29,818 nt of DNA, from the NCBI GenBank assembly GCA_046542315.1, contig JBKHBO010000020.1, positions 1-29,818 of the forward strand, written 5' to 3'. The notes beneath the pieces are model-generated. The model was not told where the DNA came from, searched no databases, and saw only the letters and a program-made list of their open reading frames with translations. Shown here one piece after another: positions 1 through 7,221 of this stretch. Origin of the DNA: PWPR01 sp046542315 (lineage in GTDB: Bacteria; Bacillota; UBA994; PWPR01). Every line of letters begins with the position of its first letter. Position 1 is the first letter of the stretch. A program made the translations under genes and the position numbers.

Positions 1-45
1 AAGTCTCTACCGAATCACCTTAAATGATTTGACTACACCGAGAGC
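1..45 (+). promoter_or_regulatory. Purine riboswitch aptamer, 3' part (guanine class)
   Basis: The left edge cuts through a purine riboswitch. Visible are the conserved J2/3 strand GTCTCTACC (3-11), a P3 hairpin AATCA/TGATT (13-17 and 25-29) with a seven-base loop CCTTAAA, and the J3/1 strand GACTAC (31-36). The base equivalent to C74 of the xpt aptamer is C33, which predicts guanine or hypoxanthine rather than adenine recognition. The U51 equivalent is also present (T8). P2 and the 5' strand of P1 lie outside the window. The purine nucleoside importer immediately downstream is a typical target, so binding would be expected to switch transcription off. Confidence 0.85.
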
Positions 46-69
46 ATTTTATTTTGTATGCACTCATAG

Positions 70-111
70 AGCTTCTAGCCAAAAATGGTTAGAAGCTTTT
101 TATGTTTTTTT
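70..111 (+). terminator. Intrinsic terminator of the riboswitch expression platform
   Basis: An 11-bp stem (70-80 with 87-97, one G-U pair) has a six-base loop and is followed by TTTTATGTTTTTTT. It lies between the purine aptamer and the first gene of the importer operon, where the expression platform of an OFF-type riboswitch is expected. The antiterminator strand cannot be checked because half of the aptamer is missing. Confidence 0.8.
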
Positions 112-143
112 ACAAAAACTGTGTTAAAAAATGGAGGAGAAAG

Positions 144-1251
144 ATGAAAAAGTTTAAATTAGCTTTAGTTAATTGTATTAGCTCTTACCCTACTACTCAC
201 AGCATGCTCAGATGCTACTGTCGATGAACCAGAGGACAATGGAGAAGACACAACAGATGTAAAAGTTGGATTTCTTTATGTAGCACCGATAGGTAATGAA
301 TGTTTTTCTTACGCTCACGACCAAGGTCGTCTATACATTGAAGAAGAACTCGGTGTAGAAACTATGTATCAAGAATCTGTTCCAGAGACTGCAGAAGTAG
401 AAAATGTAATTGCTAATATGGTAGACCAAGGCGCAAACGTAATTTTTGGTACTAGCTTTGGCTTTGGAGAGTTTATGCACAATGTTGCAGAAGACTATCC
501 AGAAGTAGCATTTTTACATTGTTCAGGATATTTAGATGCAGAAAACATGAACACTTACTTTGGAAGAATGTATGAACCAAGATTTTTATCTGGCTTAGTA
601 GCAGGAATGAAAACAGAAACAAACAAAATAGGCTATGTTGCAGCATATGAAATACCAGAAGTAATTAGAGGAATTAATGCATTTACTCGAGGTGTTAAAG
701 AAGTAAATCCAGAAGCAGAAGTTCATGTAGTATGGACTCATACTTGGTATGACCCTGCAAATGAAAAAGCTGCTGCTACATCTTTAGTTGACACTGATTG
801 TGATGTAATTGCCCAACATCAAGATACTGCTGCTCCACAGCAAGGTGCAGAAGAGAAAGGTGCTTTTGCAATTGGTTACCACTCTATTACAGAAGAAGTC
901 GCTCCAGATGCATATATGACAGCTCCTATTTGGGACTTCAAACCTTACTACAAAGAACAAGTGCAAGCAGTTATTGATGGAAACTGGGAGCCTGAAAATG
1001 TTTGGTTAGGTGTGGAAGATGGAATGGTTCTATTAGCTCCTCTAACAGACTTAGCTCCAGAAGGTGCTCAAATAATTGTGGATGAATATACAGAGAAAAT
1101 TATTAATGGAGAATTCCATGTATTCCAAGGTCCTTTAAATGACCAAGACGGTAATGAGATTATTGGAGAAGGCGAAGTGTTAACTGATGAAGAAATGCTA
1201 TCAATGGATTACTTCATTGAAGGTGTTATCGGCTCATTAGAAACCGAGTAG
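144..1251 (+). CDS. BMP-family nucleoside-binding lipoprotein (apparent frameshift in signal peptide)
   Basis: Substrate-binding lipoprotein of a BMP/Med family (PF02608) nucleoside ABC importer, anchored outside the membrane. The strong site GGAGGAGAAAG precedes ATG 144, which opens MKKFKLALV and then runs into a stop at 222. From about position 169 the next frame reads IVLALTLLLTAC, a hydrophobic segment ending in an LTAC lipobox, and stays open to 1251. Removing one base near 169-172 joins the two into a 368-residue lipoprotein, the usual family length. No ATG, GTG or TTG start exists in the downstream frame before ATG 364, which would drop the signal peptide and about 65 mature residues. 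The mature N-terminus is very acidic. Either a sequence error or a real inactivating mutation is possible; the intact remainder favours an error or a very recent event. First gene of the importer operon. Confidence 0.85.
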
Positions 1252-1259
1252 AATTAACT

Positions 1260-2780
1260 ATGGAAAAAGTCATTGAGCTAAAATCTATAGTAAAAAGGTT
1301 TGGAAGTGTTTTAGCCAATGATCATATTGATTTTGAACTCTATCTTGGAGAAACGCATGCTTTGCTTGGAGAAAATGGTGCAGGAAAATCTTCTCTAATG
1401 AACGTATTAGCAGGTGTTTATCAACCAGATAGCGGTCAAATATATTTTAACGGAGAGAGGGTAGATATACCCTCTCCTCGTCATTCTATTGATATGGGAA
1501 TTGGCATGATCCATCAACACTTCAAATTAATTGAAGCTCATACTGTGCTTGAGAATATGATGGCTGGTATGAGTAAAGGCTTTTTACTTAATAAAAAGAA
1601 ACATTACAAACAAGTTGTTAACCTTTCAAGAAGATATGGATTAGATATTGATCCAAATTCAATAATTGAAGACCTTTCAGTTGCACAAAAGCAAAGAGTA
1701 GAAATACTGAAAGTTCTTTTTAGAGGGGCAAACATACTAATTTTAGATGAGCCCACTGCTGTGTTAACACCGCAAGAAGCAAAGAAGCTTTTTAGTATTA
1801 TAGATAATTTAAAGAAAAACAATCATGCTATAGTTTTTATATCGCACAAGCTTGATGAAGTATTAGCCGTAAGTGATAGAATAACCGTTTTAAGAAATGG
1901 TAAGAATATAGCAACTTTAAAAAATGAAGACCTAGATGCAAATACATTGATTAGCAATATGGTTGGTCAATCATTAAAGCTAGAAATTGAGCGACCTAAA
2001 GTCATGCAAGAAGATATAATATTAGAAGTTAAAGATTTGTCAGTATTAAGACCTGATGGAGCTTTTGGACTTAAGAATGTAGGATTTGATTTACATAAGG
2101 GCGAAATACTAGGAGTTGCAGGATTAGCAGGATCTGGGCAAAAAGAATTGTGTGAATCAATTGTAGGCTTGATTGACAAACAGTCTGGAAGTGTTATTTT
2201 CAAAGGTAATGATATTTCAAAAAATACCCCTAGAGACATAATTAAAAAGGGTATTAGTATGAGTTTTGTGCCAGAAGATAGATTAGGAATGGGTTTAGTT
2301 GCATCTATGGATTTAACTGACAATGTATTGCTGAAATCTTACCTTAAACAACCTGGTTTATTTGTTGATAGAGATCAAGCTAAGGAAAATGCTAAATCTT
2401 TAGTTAAAAAACTTAATATTGACACACCTTCTGTAGACATAACTGTTTCTAAGCTTTCAGGAGGGAATATACAGAAGGTTTTATTAGGCAGAGAACTTGA
2501 GCTGCAGCCAGAACTAATAATAACAGCTTATCCAGCAAGGGGACTTGATATTGGTTCAGCATATAAAATATATGACTTATTAAATGAGCAAAAAGTAAAC
2601 GGCCATGGAGTAATTTTTATTGGTGAAGACTTAGATGTTTTACTAGAAATTTCTGATAGATTAATGGTTTTATGTAATGGCGAAGTTACTGGTATTGTTA
2701 ACCCTGAAGAAGTAACTAAAGAAGATGTTGGATACATGATGGTTGGAAGAAAGCCTGAAGGGATGAGTGTCAATGTTTAG
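1260..2780 (+). CDS. Nucleoside ABC importer ATPase with two NBDs (NupO/YufO type)
   Basis: Cytoplasmic ATPase of the purine nucleoside importer, 506 residues in two fused nucleotide-binding domains. The first has Walker A GENGAGKS (37-44), the family's variant signature LSVAQKQ (139-145), Walker B ILILDEP with the catalytic Glu (164) and an H-loop His (196). The second has the relaxed Walker A GLAGSGQK (288-295), signature LSGGN (399-403) and a Walker B region lacking the catalytic acid (ITAYPARGLD). That asymmetry is normal for the RbsA/NupO/YufO group, so it does not indicate decay. It starts 8 bases after the lipoprotein gene with only a weak ribosome binding site and overlaps the next gene, so translation is probably coupled. 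NupO-like is preferred over a ribose transporter because of the BMP protein, the two different permeases and the purine riboswitch. Confidence 0.92.
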   Translation: MEKVIELKSIVKRFGSVLANDHIDFELYLGETHALLGENGAGKSSLMNVLAGVYQPDSGQIYFNGERVDIPSPRHSIDMGIGMIHQHFKLIEAHTVLENMMAGMSKGFLLNKKKHYKQVVNLSRRYGLDIDPNSIIEDLSVAQKQRVEILKVLFRGANILILDEPTAVLTPQEAKKLFSIIDNLKKNNHAIVFISHKLDEVLAVSDRITVLRNGKNIATLKNEDLDANTLISNMVGQSLKLEIERPKVMQEDIILEVKDLSVLRPDGAFGLKNVGFDLHKGEILGVAGLAGSGQKELCESIVGLIDKQSGSVIFKGNDISKNTPRDIIKKGISMSFVPEDRLGMGLVASMDLTDNVLLKSYLKQPGLFVDRDQAKENAKSLVKKLNIDTPSVDITVSKLSGGNIQKVLLGRELELQPELIITAYPARGLDIGSAYKIYDLLNEQKVNGHGVIFIGEDLDVLLEISDRLMVLCNGEVTGIVNPEEVTKEDVGYMMVGRKPEGMSVNV

Positions 2781-3840
2781 AATATCAAAAAGAGCAGATC
2801 TTCCTCAGGCACAAAGATGGCTGATAAGAGTTAGTGCTATTCTTCTAGCTTTGTTTATAATGTCTTTTTTCTTTTTGTTTTTAGGACACAATCCTCTAGA
2901 GGTATATAAATCAATAATTGACGGCAGTCTTGGTACACAAAATAGATTTAATAAAACAATTGAGTTAATGATACCCCTCTCACTATCTGCATTGGGTATA
3001 ATGATAGCTTTTAAAATGAAGTTTTGGAATATAGGTGCTGAAGGACAAATTGCTGTTGGAGCTATCACTGCTTCATATTTTGCACTTAATTATCCAGAGT
3101 TAAATAGAGTTGTCTTATTATCTGTTATGTTTTTAACTTCTGCTATTGCAGGCGGAGTCTTAGCTTTTATACCTGCTTTTTTTAAGGTTAAATTCAAAAC
3201 AAATGAAACGCTTTTTACACTAATGCTAAATTATGTAGCTCTAAAAATGATAACATATTTACAATATGGCCCGTGGAAAGATCCAAATGCAAGAGGATTT
3301 GCTAAAATGGCTAATTTTTCAGAAAATGGTAGATTGCCTAACATTTTTGGAATACATTCTGGGTGGATAATACTCATTTTTATAATTATTTTAGTTTACT
3401 TACTGATGAATAAAAGTAAGTTGGGTTATGAAATTGCAGTTATTGGTGAAAGTAAAAAAACTGCTAATTATGCTGGAATGAATGTAGGCAAGGTAATTAT
3501 GGCTTCACTTTTTATAAGTGGTGCTCTATCTGGAATAGTTGGAATGATGCAAACTGCAGGAGTTAACTACACTCTTAGTGATCAGGTTACAGGGGGAATG
3601 GGTTTTACAGCTATAATAATAGCTTGGTTATCCCAAATTAAAGTTGTGTTAATTCCAGTTGTTGGCTTCTTATTTGCAATTTTAGTCCAAGGTGCATCTT
3701 TTATTCAATCTGGATTCCAAATACCACAAAGTGTAGCTGGAATTTTACAAGCAATTATCTTGTTCTTCGCTTTAGGGAGCGAGTTCTTTATAAATTATAA
3801 GTTGCATTTTGAAAGAAAACTTAAAGGAGGGGCTAGTTAA
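2767..3840 (+). CDS. Nucleoside ABC importer permease 1 (NupP/YufP type)
   Basis: Integral membrane subunit of the importer, 357 residues, of the BPD_transp_2 family (PF02653). A cytoplasmic N-terminus of about 23 residues is followed by roughly eight to ten hydrophobic segments. The stretch around IMIAFKMKFWNIGAEGQIAVG is the conserved family region, containing the GAEGQ motif that contacts the ATPase. The longest frame starts at GTG 2767; ATG 2773 lies 10 bases after GAAGGG and is an equally good start. Both overlap the end of the ATPase gene. Order and length match yufP of the Bacillus yufNOPQ operon. Confidence 0.9.
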   Translation: MSMFRISKRADLPQAQRWLIRVSAILLALFIMSFFFLFLGHNPLEVYKSIIDGSLGTQNRFNKTIELMIPLSLSALGIMIAFKMKFWNIGAEGQIAVGAITASYFALNYPELNRVVLLSVMFLTSAIAGGVLAFIPAFFKVKFKTNETLFTLMLNYVALKMITYLQYGPWKDPNARGFAKMANFSENGRLPNIFGIHSGWIILIFIIILVYLLMNKSKLGYEIAVIGESKKTANYAGMNVGKVIMASLFISGALSGIVGMMQTAGVNYTLSDQVTGGMGFTAIIIAWLSQIKVVLIPVVGFLFAILVQGASFIQSGFQIPQSVAGILQAIILFFALGSEFFINYKLHFERKLKGGAS

Positions 3841-4769
3841 TGGACATTTCTCTATTTTTAAGAGCTGCTTTGCAAGCTGGTACTCCTCTTCTATTTGCTA
3901 CTTTGGGCGAAATATTAACTGAGAAATCAGGTAATTTGAACTTAGGTGTTGAAGGATTAATGCTCCTTGGAGCTGTTGGAGGGTTTGCTGCTGGATTGTC
4001 TACTGGGAGTGCATTTGTAGCAATTATTGTAGCTATGTTAGCCGGTGCTTTAGGAGGTTTATTATATGCCTTTTTAACTGTCACTCTTCAAACTAACCAA
4101 GTTGTTACTGGTTTAGCTTTAACAATATTTGGTACAGGGATATCTGGATATGCTGGTAGATTTTTAATGGGAGACATTATTCCCAGGTCAATAAGAACTA
4201 CTTTTAAATCCAAAGCTATCCCCTTATTAAGTGATATACCTTTTGTGGGTGACTTGTTGTTTAACCAAAACATATTTGTTTATGCTGGAGTTTTACTGGC
4301 AATTTTTATGGCTTTATATCTAACTAAGACAAAGCAAGGCCTTAATCTAAGATCTGTAGGCGAAAATCCAAGTGCAGCAGATGCTTCAGGAATACCTGTT
4401 ACAAGTTATAAATATATTCATATAATCATTGGTAGTGCAATATCTGCTTTAGGCGGAGCTTACCTATCTTTAGTGCATGTTCCCGCTTGGCAGGAAAATA
4501 TTACTGCAGGAAGAGGTTGGATTGCAGTAGCTTTAGTAATATTTAGTATGTGGAGCCCTTATAAAGCTATTTTTGGCGCTTATTTGTTTGGGGGTTTAGA
4601 TATTATTGGATTCAGACTCCAACAAACAGATATAGCTATCTCACAATATTTAATAGGCATGTTCCCTTACTTAATTACTATTGTTGTTTTAATAATAAGC
4701 TCCATTTTTAAAAATAGACAGCAAGCACCTAATTCATTAGGGGTATCATATTTTAGAGAAGACAGATAG
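3840..4769 (+). CDS. Nucleoside ABC importer permease 2 (NupQ/YufQ type)
   Basis: Second, shorter permease subunit, 309 residues, of the BPD_transp_2 family, with about eight to ten hydrophobic segments. Near residues 20-45 it carries the family's cytoplasmic-loop pattern GEILTEKSGNLNLGVEG. The ATG shares one base with the TAA of the previous gene (TAATG) and follows a strong AAAGGAGGGG site inside that gene, so the two permeases are translationally coupled and probably made in equal amounts. Last gene of the operon, followed directly by a terminator. Confidence 0.9.
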   Translation: MDISLFLRAALQAGTPLLFATLGEILTEKSGNLNLGVEGLMLLGAVGGFAAGLSTGSAFVAIIVAMLAGALGGLLYAFLTVTLQTNQVVTGLALTIFGTGISGYAGRFLMGDIIPRSIRTTFKSKAIPLLSDIPFVGDLLFNQNIFVYAGVLLAIFMALYLTKTKQGLNLRSVGENPSAADASGIPVTSYKYIHIIIGSAISALGGAYLSLVHVPAWQENITAGRGWIAVALVIFSMWSPYKAIFGAYLFGGLDIIGFRLQQTDIAISQYLIGMFPYLITIVVLIISSIFKNRQQAPNSLGVSYFREDR

Positions 4770-4776
4770 ATTTAAG

Positions 4777-4810
4777 AGCTAAATTTTTTATAAATTTAGC
4801 TTTTTTGCTT
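4777..4810 (+). terminator. Terminator of the nucleoside importer operon
   Basis: A perfect 10-bp stem AGCTAAATTT/AAATTTAGCT (4777-4786 and 4792-4801) has a five-base loop and a run of six T. It begins 7 bases after the last permease stop codon. A second, weaker AC/GT-rich hairpin follows at about 4813-4843. Confidence 0.8.
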
Positions 4811-4903
4811 TTAAAAACAAAACAAACTAGATGTTTTTGTTTTGTAAATTGAATTATTAAGAGATTTCTTTTCATTAATAATGTTTTAAACTAAAGACAA
4901 CGA

Positions 4904-4909
4904 TATAAT
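4904..4909 (+). promoter_or_regulatory. Candidate -10 box of the thioesterase operon
   Basis: A perfect TATAAT lies just upstream of the thioesterase gene, after the importer terminator. No good -35 hexamer sits 16-18 bases upstream, so the site is weak or activator-dependent. A start point near 4916 would leave ATG 4922 without a leader, which supports the TTG start at 4943. Confidence 0.4.
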
Positions 4910-4942
4910 GTAGAGTAACTAATGATTAAAAGGGTGATAGAT

Positions 4943-5677
4943 TTGGATTTATCTACTACTATAACTTATAAAATAAGAGCTTGTGAGACTGACCATTTAG
5001 GGCACTTAAAACTTTCAGCAATTTTTCAACTCATGCAAGAAACTGCTGAGGATAATGCTAAGACACTAAAACTTAATTATGAAGAAATTAATCAAAACAA
5101 AGAAATATGGGTATTATCAAGGATCCATGCTAAGTTTTTCAACATACCAAAATGGGAAAACAAGGTGAAAATTAAGACCTGGCCAGTTGGAGTTAAAGGA
5201 ATATTTGCAGTGAGAGATTATCTTATTAAAACTGTAGATATGAAATCTGTTGGCAAAATCACATCCTCTTGGTTGATTGTTGATGCGGTTAACCGAAGAG
5301 TAAAAAGAATGAGAAATTTTCCAGAAAGTTCACTGACCCCCCTATTTGCTGAAATTGCTCAAAAAGTCAAAGCACCTAGTGAAGGATATTTAGTTACTTC
5401 TAGAAAGGTACAAAAAAGTGAGTTAGATGTAAATAAGCATGTTAATAATGCAGTGTATTACAACTGGATTACTGACTCTTTAGATTTAGATCAATATAAT
5501 AAAAATATGATAAGTGAATTATCTGTTAACTATTCTGCTGAAGCTAGATTAGGAGACGCAATTGATATTTATCACTATCACAAAGGAAACTATTTATATA
5601 TAACTGCAAAAAATATAACTACTAAGCGTAATGCTTTAGTTGCAAAAGCACTTTTAAGTGATCGAAAGGCAATCTAG
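4943..5677 (+). CDS. Acyl-ACP thioesterase-family protein
   Basis: A double hot-dog protein of the acyl-ACP thioesterase family (PF01643, FatA/FatB relatives), expected to hydrolyse acyl-ACP or another acyl thioester in the cytoplasm and release a fatty acid. The first hot-dog half opens with a DHLGHLKLSAIFQLM-like helix near residues 17-31. The second half holds the catalytic signature DVNKHVNNAVYYNW, with Asp162, Asn164 and His166, and a downstream Glu200 where plant FatB has its catalytic Glu. At 244 residues it has normal bacterial length. I chose TTG 4943 because AGGGTGAT lies at the right distance and a -10 box at 4904 places the transcript start between it and the longer ATG 4922 alternative. 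It is the first gene of a three-gene unit. Substrate chain length cannot be read from sequence. Confidence 0.85.
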   Translation: MDLSTTITYKIRACETDHLGHLKLSAIFQLMQETAEDNAKTLKLNYEEINQNKEIWVLSRIHAKFFNIPKWENKVKIKTWPVGVKGIFAVRDYLIKTVDMKSVGKITSSWLIVDAVNRRVKRMRNFPESSLTPLFAEIAQKVKAPSEGYLVTSRKVQKSELDVNKHVNNAVYYNWITDSLDLDQYNKNMISELSVNYSAEARLGDAIDIYHYHKGNYLYITAKNITTKRNALVAKALLSDRKAI

Positions 5678-5688
5678 GAGGAGAAGAA

Positions 5689-6351
5689 GTGAAAAAATTA
5701 GCTGTATTTGATTTTGACGGAACTCTTTTTGAAAATCAAACCATTCCATATTTCATAGAACAATGGGAAAAGCTCAATTACCCAAAGGCTAACTTACGAA
5801 GAGCCAAAGCAAAAATTATAAAGATATATTTTATGAATAAATTTAAGATTTTGGGAAAAGATGAGTTTAGAGCGCGTGCTATTAGTGATTTTTTATCTGC
5901 CTTTACAAATATGTATCAAGAAGATATAGATGAGTTTTTCTATAAGGCTAGTAAAGATGCTCCTTTATATTTTAATAAGAAAGTTTTGAAAGAAATCACA
6001 ATTGCCAAAGAGAATAACTATTACACCATACTTCTGTCAGGTTGTTATGAAAACTTTCTAAAATACATAGCAAATTATTTAAAGATTAACTCCTTTATAG
6101 GCTCTAAAATTAACTATAACGAATATGATAAAATTGATTTTGATAATCCTGTGGACATATTAAATGGGAATAATAAGTTAGATAAACTTTTAGAGAATTT
6201 CCCTGACATAGATTTTAAAAGCAGTATTGCTTATGCAGACAGTCATACAGACATTGAACTTTTAAGTAGCTTTGGCAAAGCTTATGCAGTTAAACCTGAC
6301 CAGACGCTAAAAGAAAAGGCTCTAGAAAACAACTGGATAATTATTGAGTAA
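5689..6351 (+). CDS. HAD-IB family hydrolase (phosphoserine phosphatase-like)
   Basis: Soluble haloacid dehalogenase-superfamily phosphatase, subfamily IB, 220 residues. Motif I is DFDGT with nucleophile Asp8 and acid/base Asp10. Motif II is Ser117 in ILLSGC, the motif III lysine is probably Lys163, and motif IV is YADSHTDIELL with Asp184 and Asp188 binding magnesium. A helical cap fits between residues 15 and 85. The start is GTG 5689 behind AGGAGGAGAAGAA. It lies 12 bases after the thioesterase gene and 13 bases before the regulator's preferred start, so it is co-transcribed with both. The substrate is unknown. SerB is unlikely to be its true role because the cap differs and no serine-synthesis gene is adjacent; a phospholipid-pathway phosphate is a guess based only on the thioesterase neighbour. 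Confidence 0.8.
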   Translation: MKKLAVFDFDGTLFENQTIPYFIEQWEKLNYPKANLRRAKAKIIKIYFMNKFKILGKDEFRARAISDFLSAFTNMYQEDIDEFFYKASKDAPLYFNKKVLKEITIAKENNYYTILLSGCYENFLKYIANYLKINSFIGSKINYNEYDKIDFDNPVDILNGNNKLDKLLENFPDIDFKSSIAYADSHTDIELLSSFGKAYAVKPDQTLKEKALENNWIIIE

Positions 6352-6364
6352 GGTGAATTTGAAA

Positions 6365-7042
6365 ATGAAAAATCAATCAAGTGATATTTTTGTGAAAAAC
6401 TTAGACTTTTTTGACCTTTTCAGTGACTCTGAAAAAACTCTTTTTTATGATAACACTTATATAGTTAACTATAAAAAAGGGAAAGAAATAATCGAAAGCA
6501 GTACAATCTGCCAAAGTGTCTACTTTGTATTAAGTGGAATAATAAGAGTATATAAAATGACAGAAGAGGGCAAAGAAATTACTCTTTATAGAGTCGAACC
6601 AGGTAGTGCATGCTTATTCACTCTAGGATGTATAATAAATCAACCAAAAATTGAATATGAAGCTTTGACTGAGGTAGAACAAGATGCAAAGATAATAGCA
6701 GTTCCTGGTAATATTTTTAAAAGCTTAATAACTAGCAACGAAAAATTTTTAGATTATATCTTTGCAAAAATGTTAAATACAATTACTGAATTAATGGTAT
6801 TAACAGAAGAGGTTACTTTTCATCACACCAACCAGCGACTTGCAAGTTATTTACTTACTTATCTTGATAAAAGTGAAGTCATTCATACCACTCATGAAAA
6901 TATAGCAAGAGATTTAGGAACAGCAAGAGAAGTTATCAGTAGGATGTTAGAAGAATTTCAAAAAAAGGGGATTGTATACCTTTCAAGAGGCAAAATAAAG
7001 ATCATCGACATTCAAAAGCTTTATAAAGTAGCTTCAATGTGA
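6365..7042 (+). CDS. Crp/Fnr-family transcriptional regulator
   Basis: A 225-residue regulator with an N-terminal cyclic-nucleotide-binding-like beta barrel (about 10-125), a dimerisation helix (about 128-155) and a C-terminal winged helix. Its recognition region is ENIARDLGTAREVISRMLEE (178-197), a typical Crp/Fnr helix-turn-helix. The phosphate-binding cassette of cAMP-responsive members is not evident, so cAMP is an unlikely ligand. Three cysteines are present: Cys49, Cys83 and Cys89, the last two spaced CLFTLGC. There is no N-terminal Fnr-type cysteine cluster. ATG 6365 is preferred over TTG 6344 because AAGGTGA lies 8 bases upstream of it. It probably controls its own operon or fatty-acid genes. 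A terminator hairpin begins within its last codons. Confidence 0.88.
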   Translation: MKNQSSDIFVKNLDFFDLFSDSEKTLFYDNTYIVNYKKGKEIIESSTICQSVYFVLSGIIRVYKMTEEGKEITLYRVEPGSACLFTLGCIINQPKIEYEALTEVEQDAKIIAVPGNIFKSLITSNEKFLDYIFAKMLNTITELMVLTEEVTFHHTNQRLASYLLTYLDKSEVIHTTHENIARDLGTAREVISRMLEEFQKKGIVYLSRGKIKIIDIQKLYKVASM

Positions 7043-7072
7043 CTATATCACAGAAGCTACTTTATTTTTTTT
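7025..7072 (+). terminator. Terminator overlapping the end of the Crp/Fnr gene
   Basis: The 11-bp stem AAAGTAGCTTC/GAAGCTACTTT (7025-7035 and 7053-7063) is extended by an inner TGTGA/TCACA stem with a five-base loop and is followed by TTTATTTTTTTT. The left arm lies in the coding sequence and the TGA stop is inside the hairpin. Confidence 0.85.
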
Positions 7073-7170
7073 ATATTAATTTTTAGGCAAAAAATATATA
7101 AAGAGGTGATTTACTTTATTAGATAAATAAACATACTAGATTACCTATGTTTGAGGGGTTAAAATCATTC

Positions 7171-7198
7171 AAAAAAGGCTTAGAAAAATTTCTAAGCC
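7171..7198 (-). terminator. Terminator of the ABC exporter operon
   Basis: The perfect 10-bp stem GGCTTAGAAA/TTTCTAAGCC (7177-7186 and 7189-7198) has a two-base gap, or a larger loop if the A-T pairs open. On the minus strand it is followed by six T (7176-7171). It sits 24 bases beyond the stop codon of the exporter gene ending at 7222. Confidence 0.75.
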
Positions 7199-7221
7199 TT
7201 CTCGCATTTTAAATTATCTAA

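Noticed and set aside
364..1251. BMP gene starting at ATG 364
   Set aside because: No ribosome binding site precedes it and it would remove the signal peptide and the start of the mature domain, all of which are readable upstream after one frameshift.
7038..7052. TGTGA-N5-TCACA, resembling a CRP operator at the end of the Crp/Fnr gene
   Set aside because: Spacing is 5 rather than 6, it lies at the 3' end of the gene, and it is the inner stem of a clear terminator hairpin.
7073..7170. AGAGGTGAT ribosome-binding-like sequence between two terminators
   Set aside because: The only start nearby, GTG, gives a six-codon frame, and no promoter is evident.
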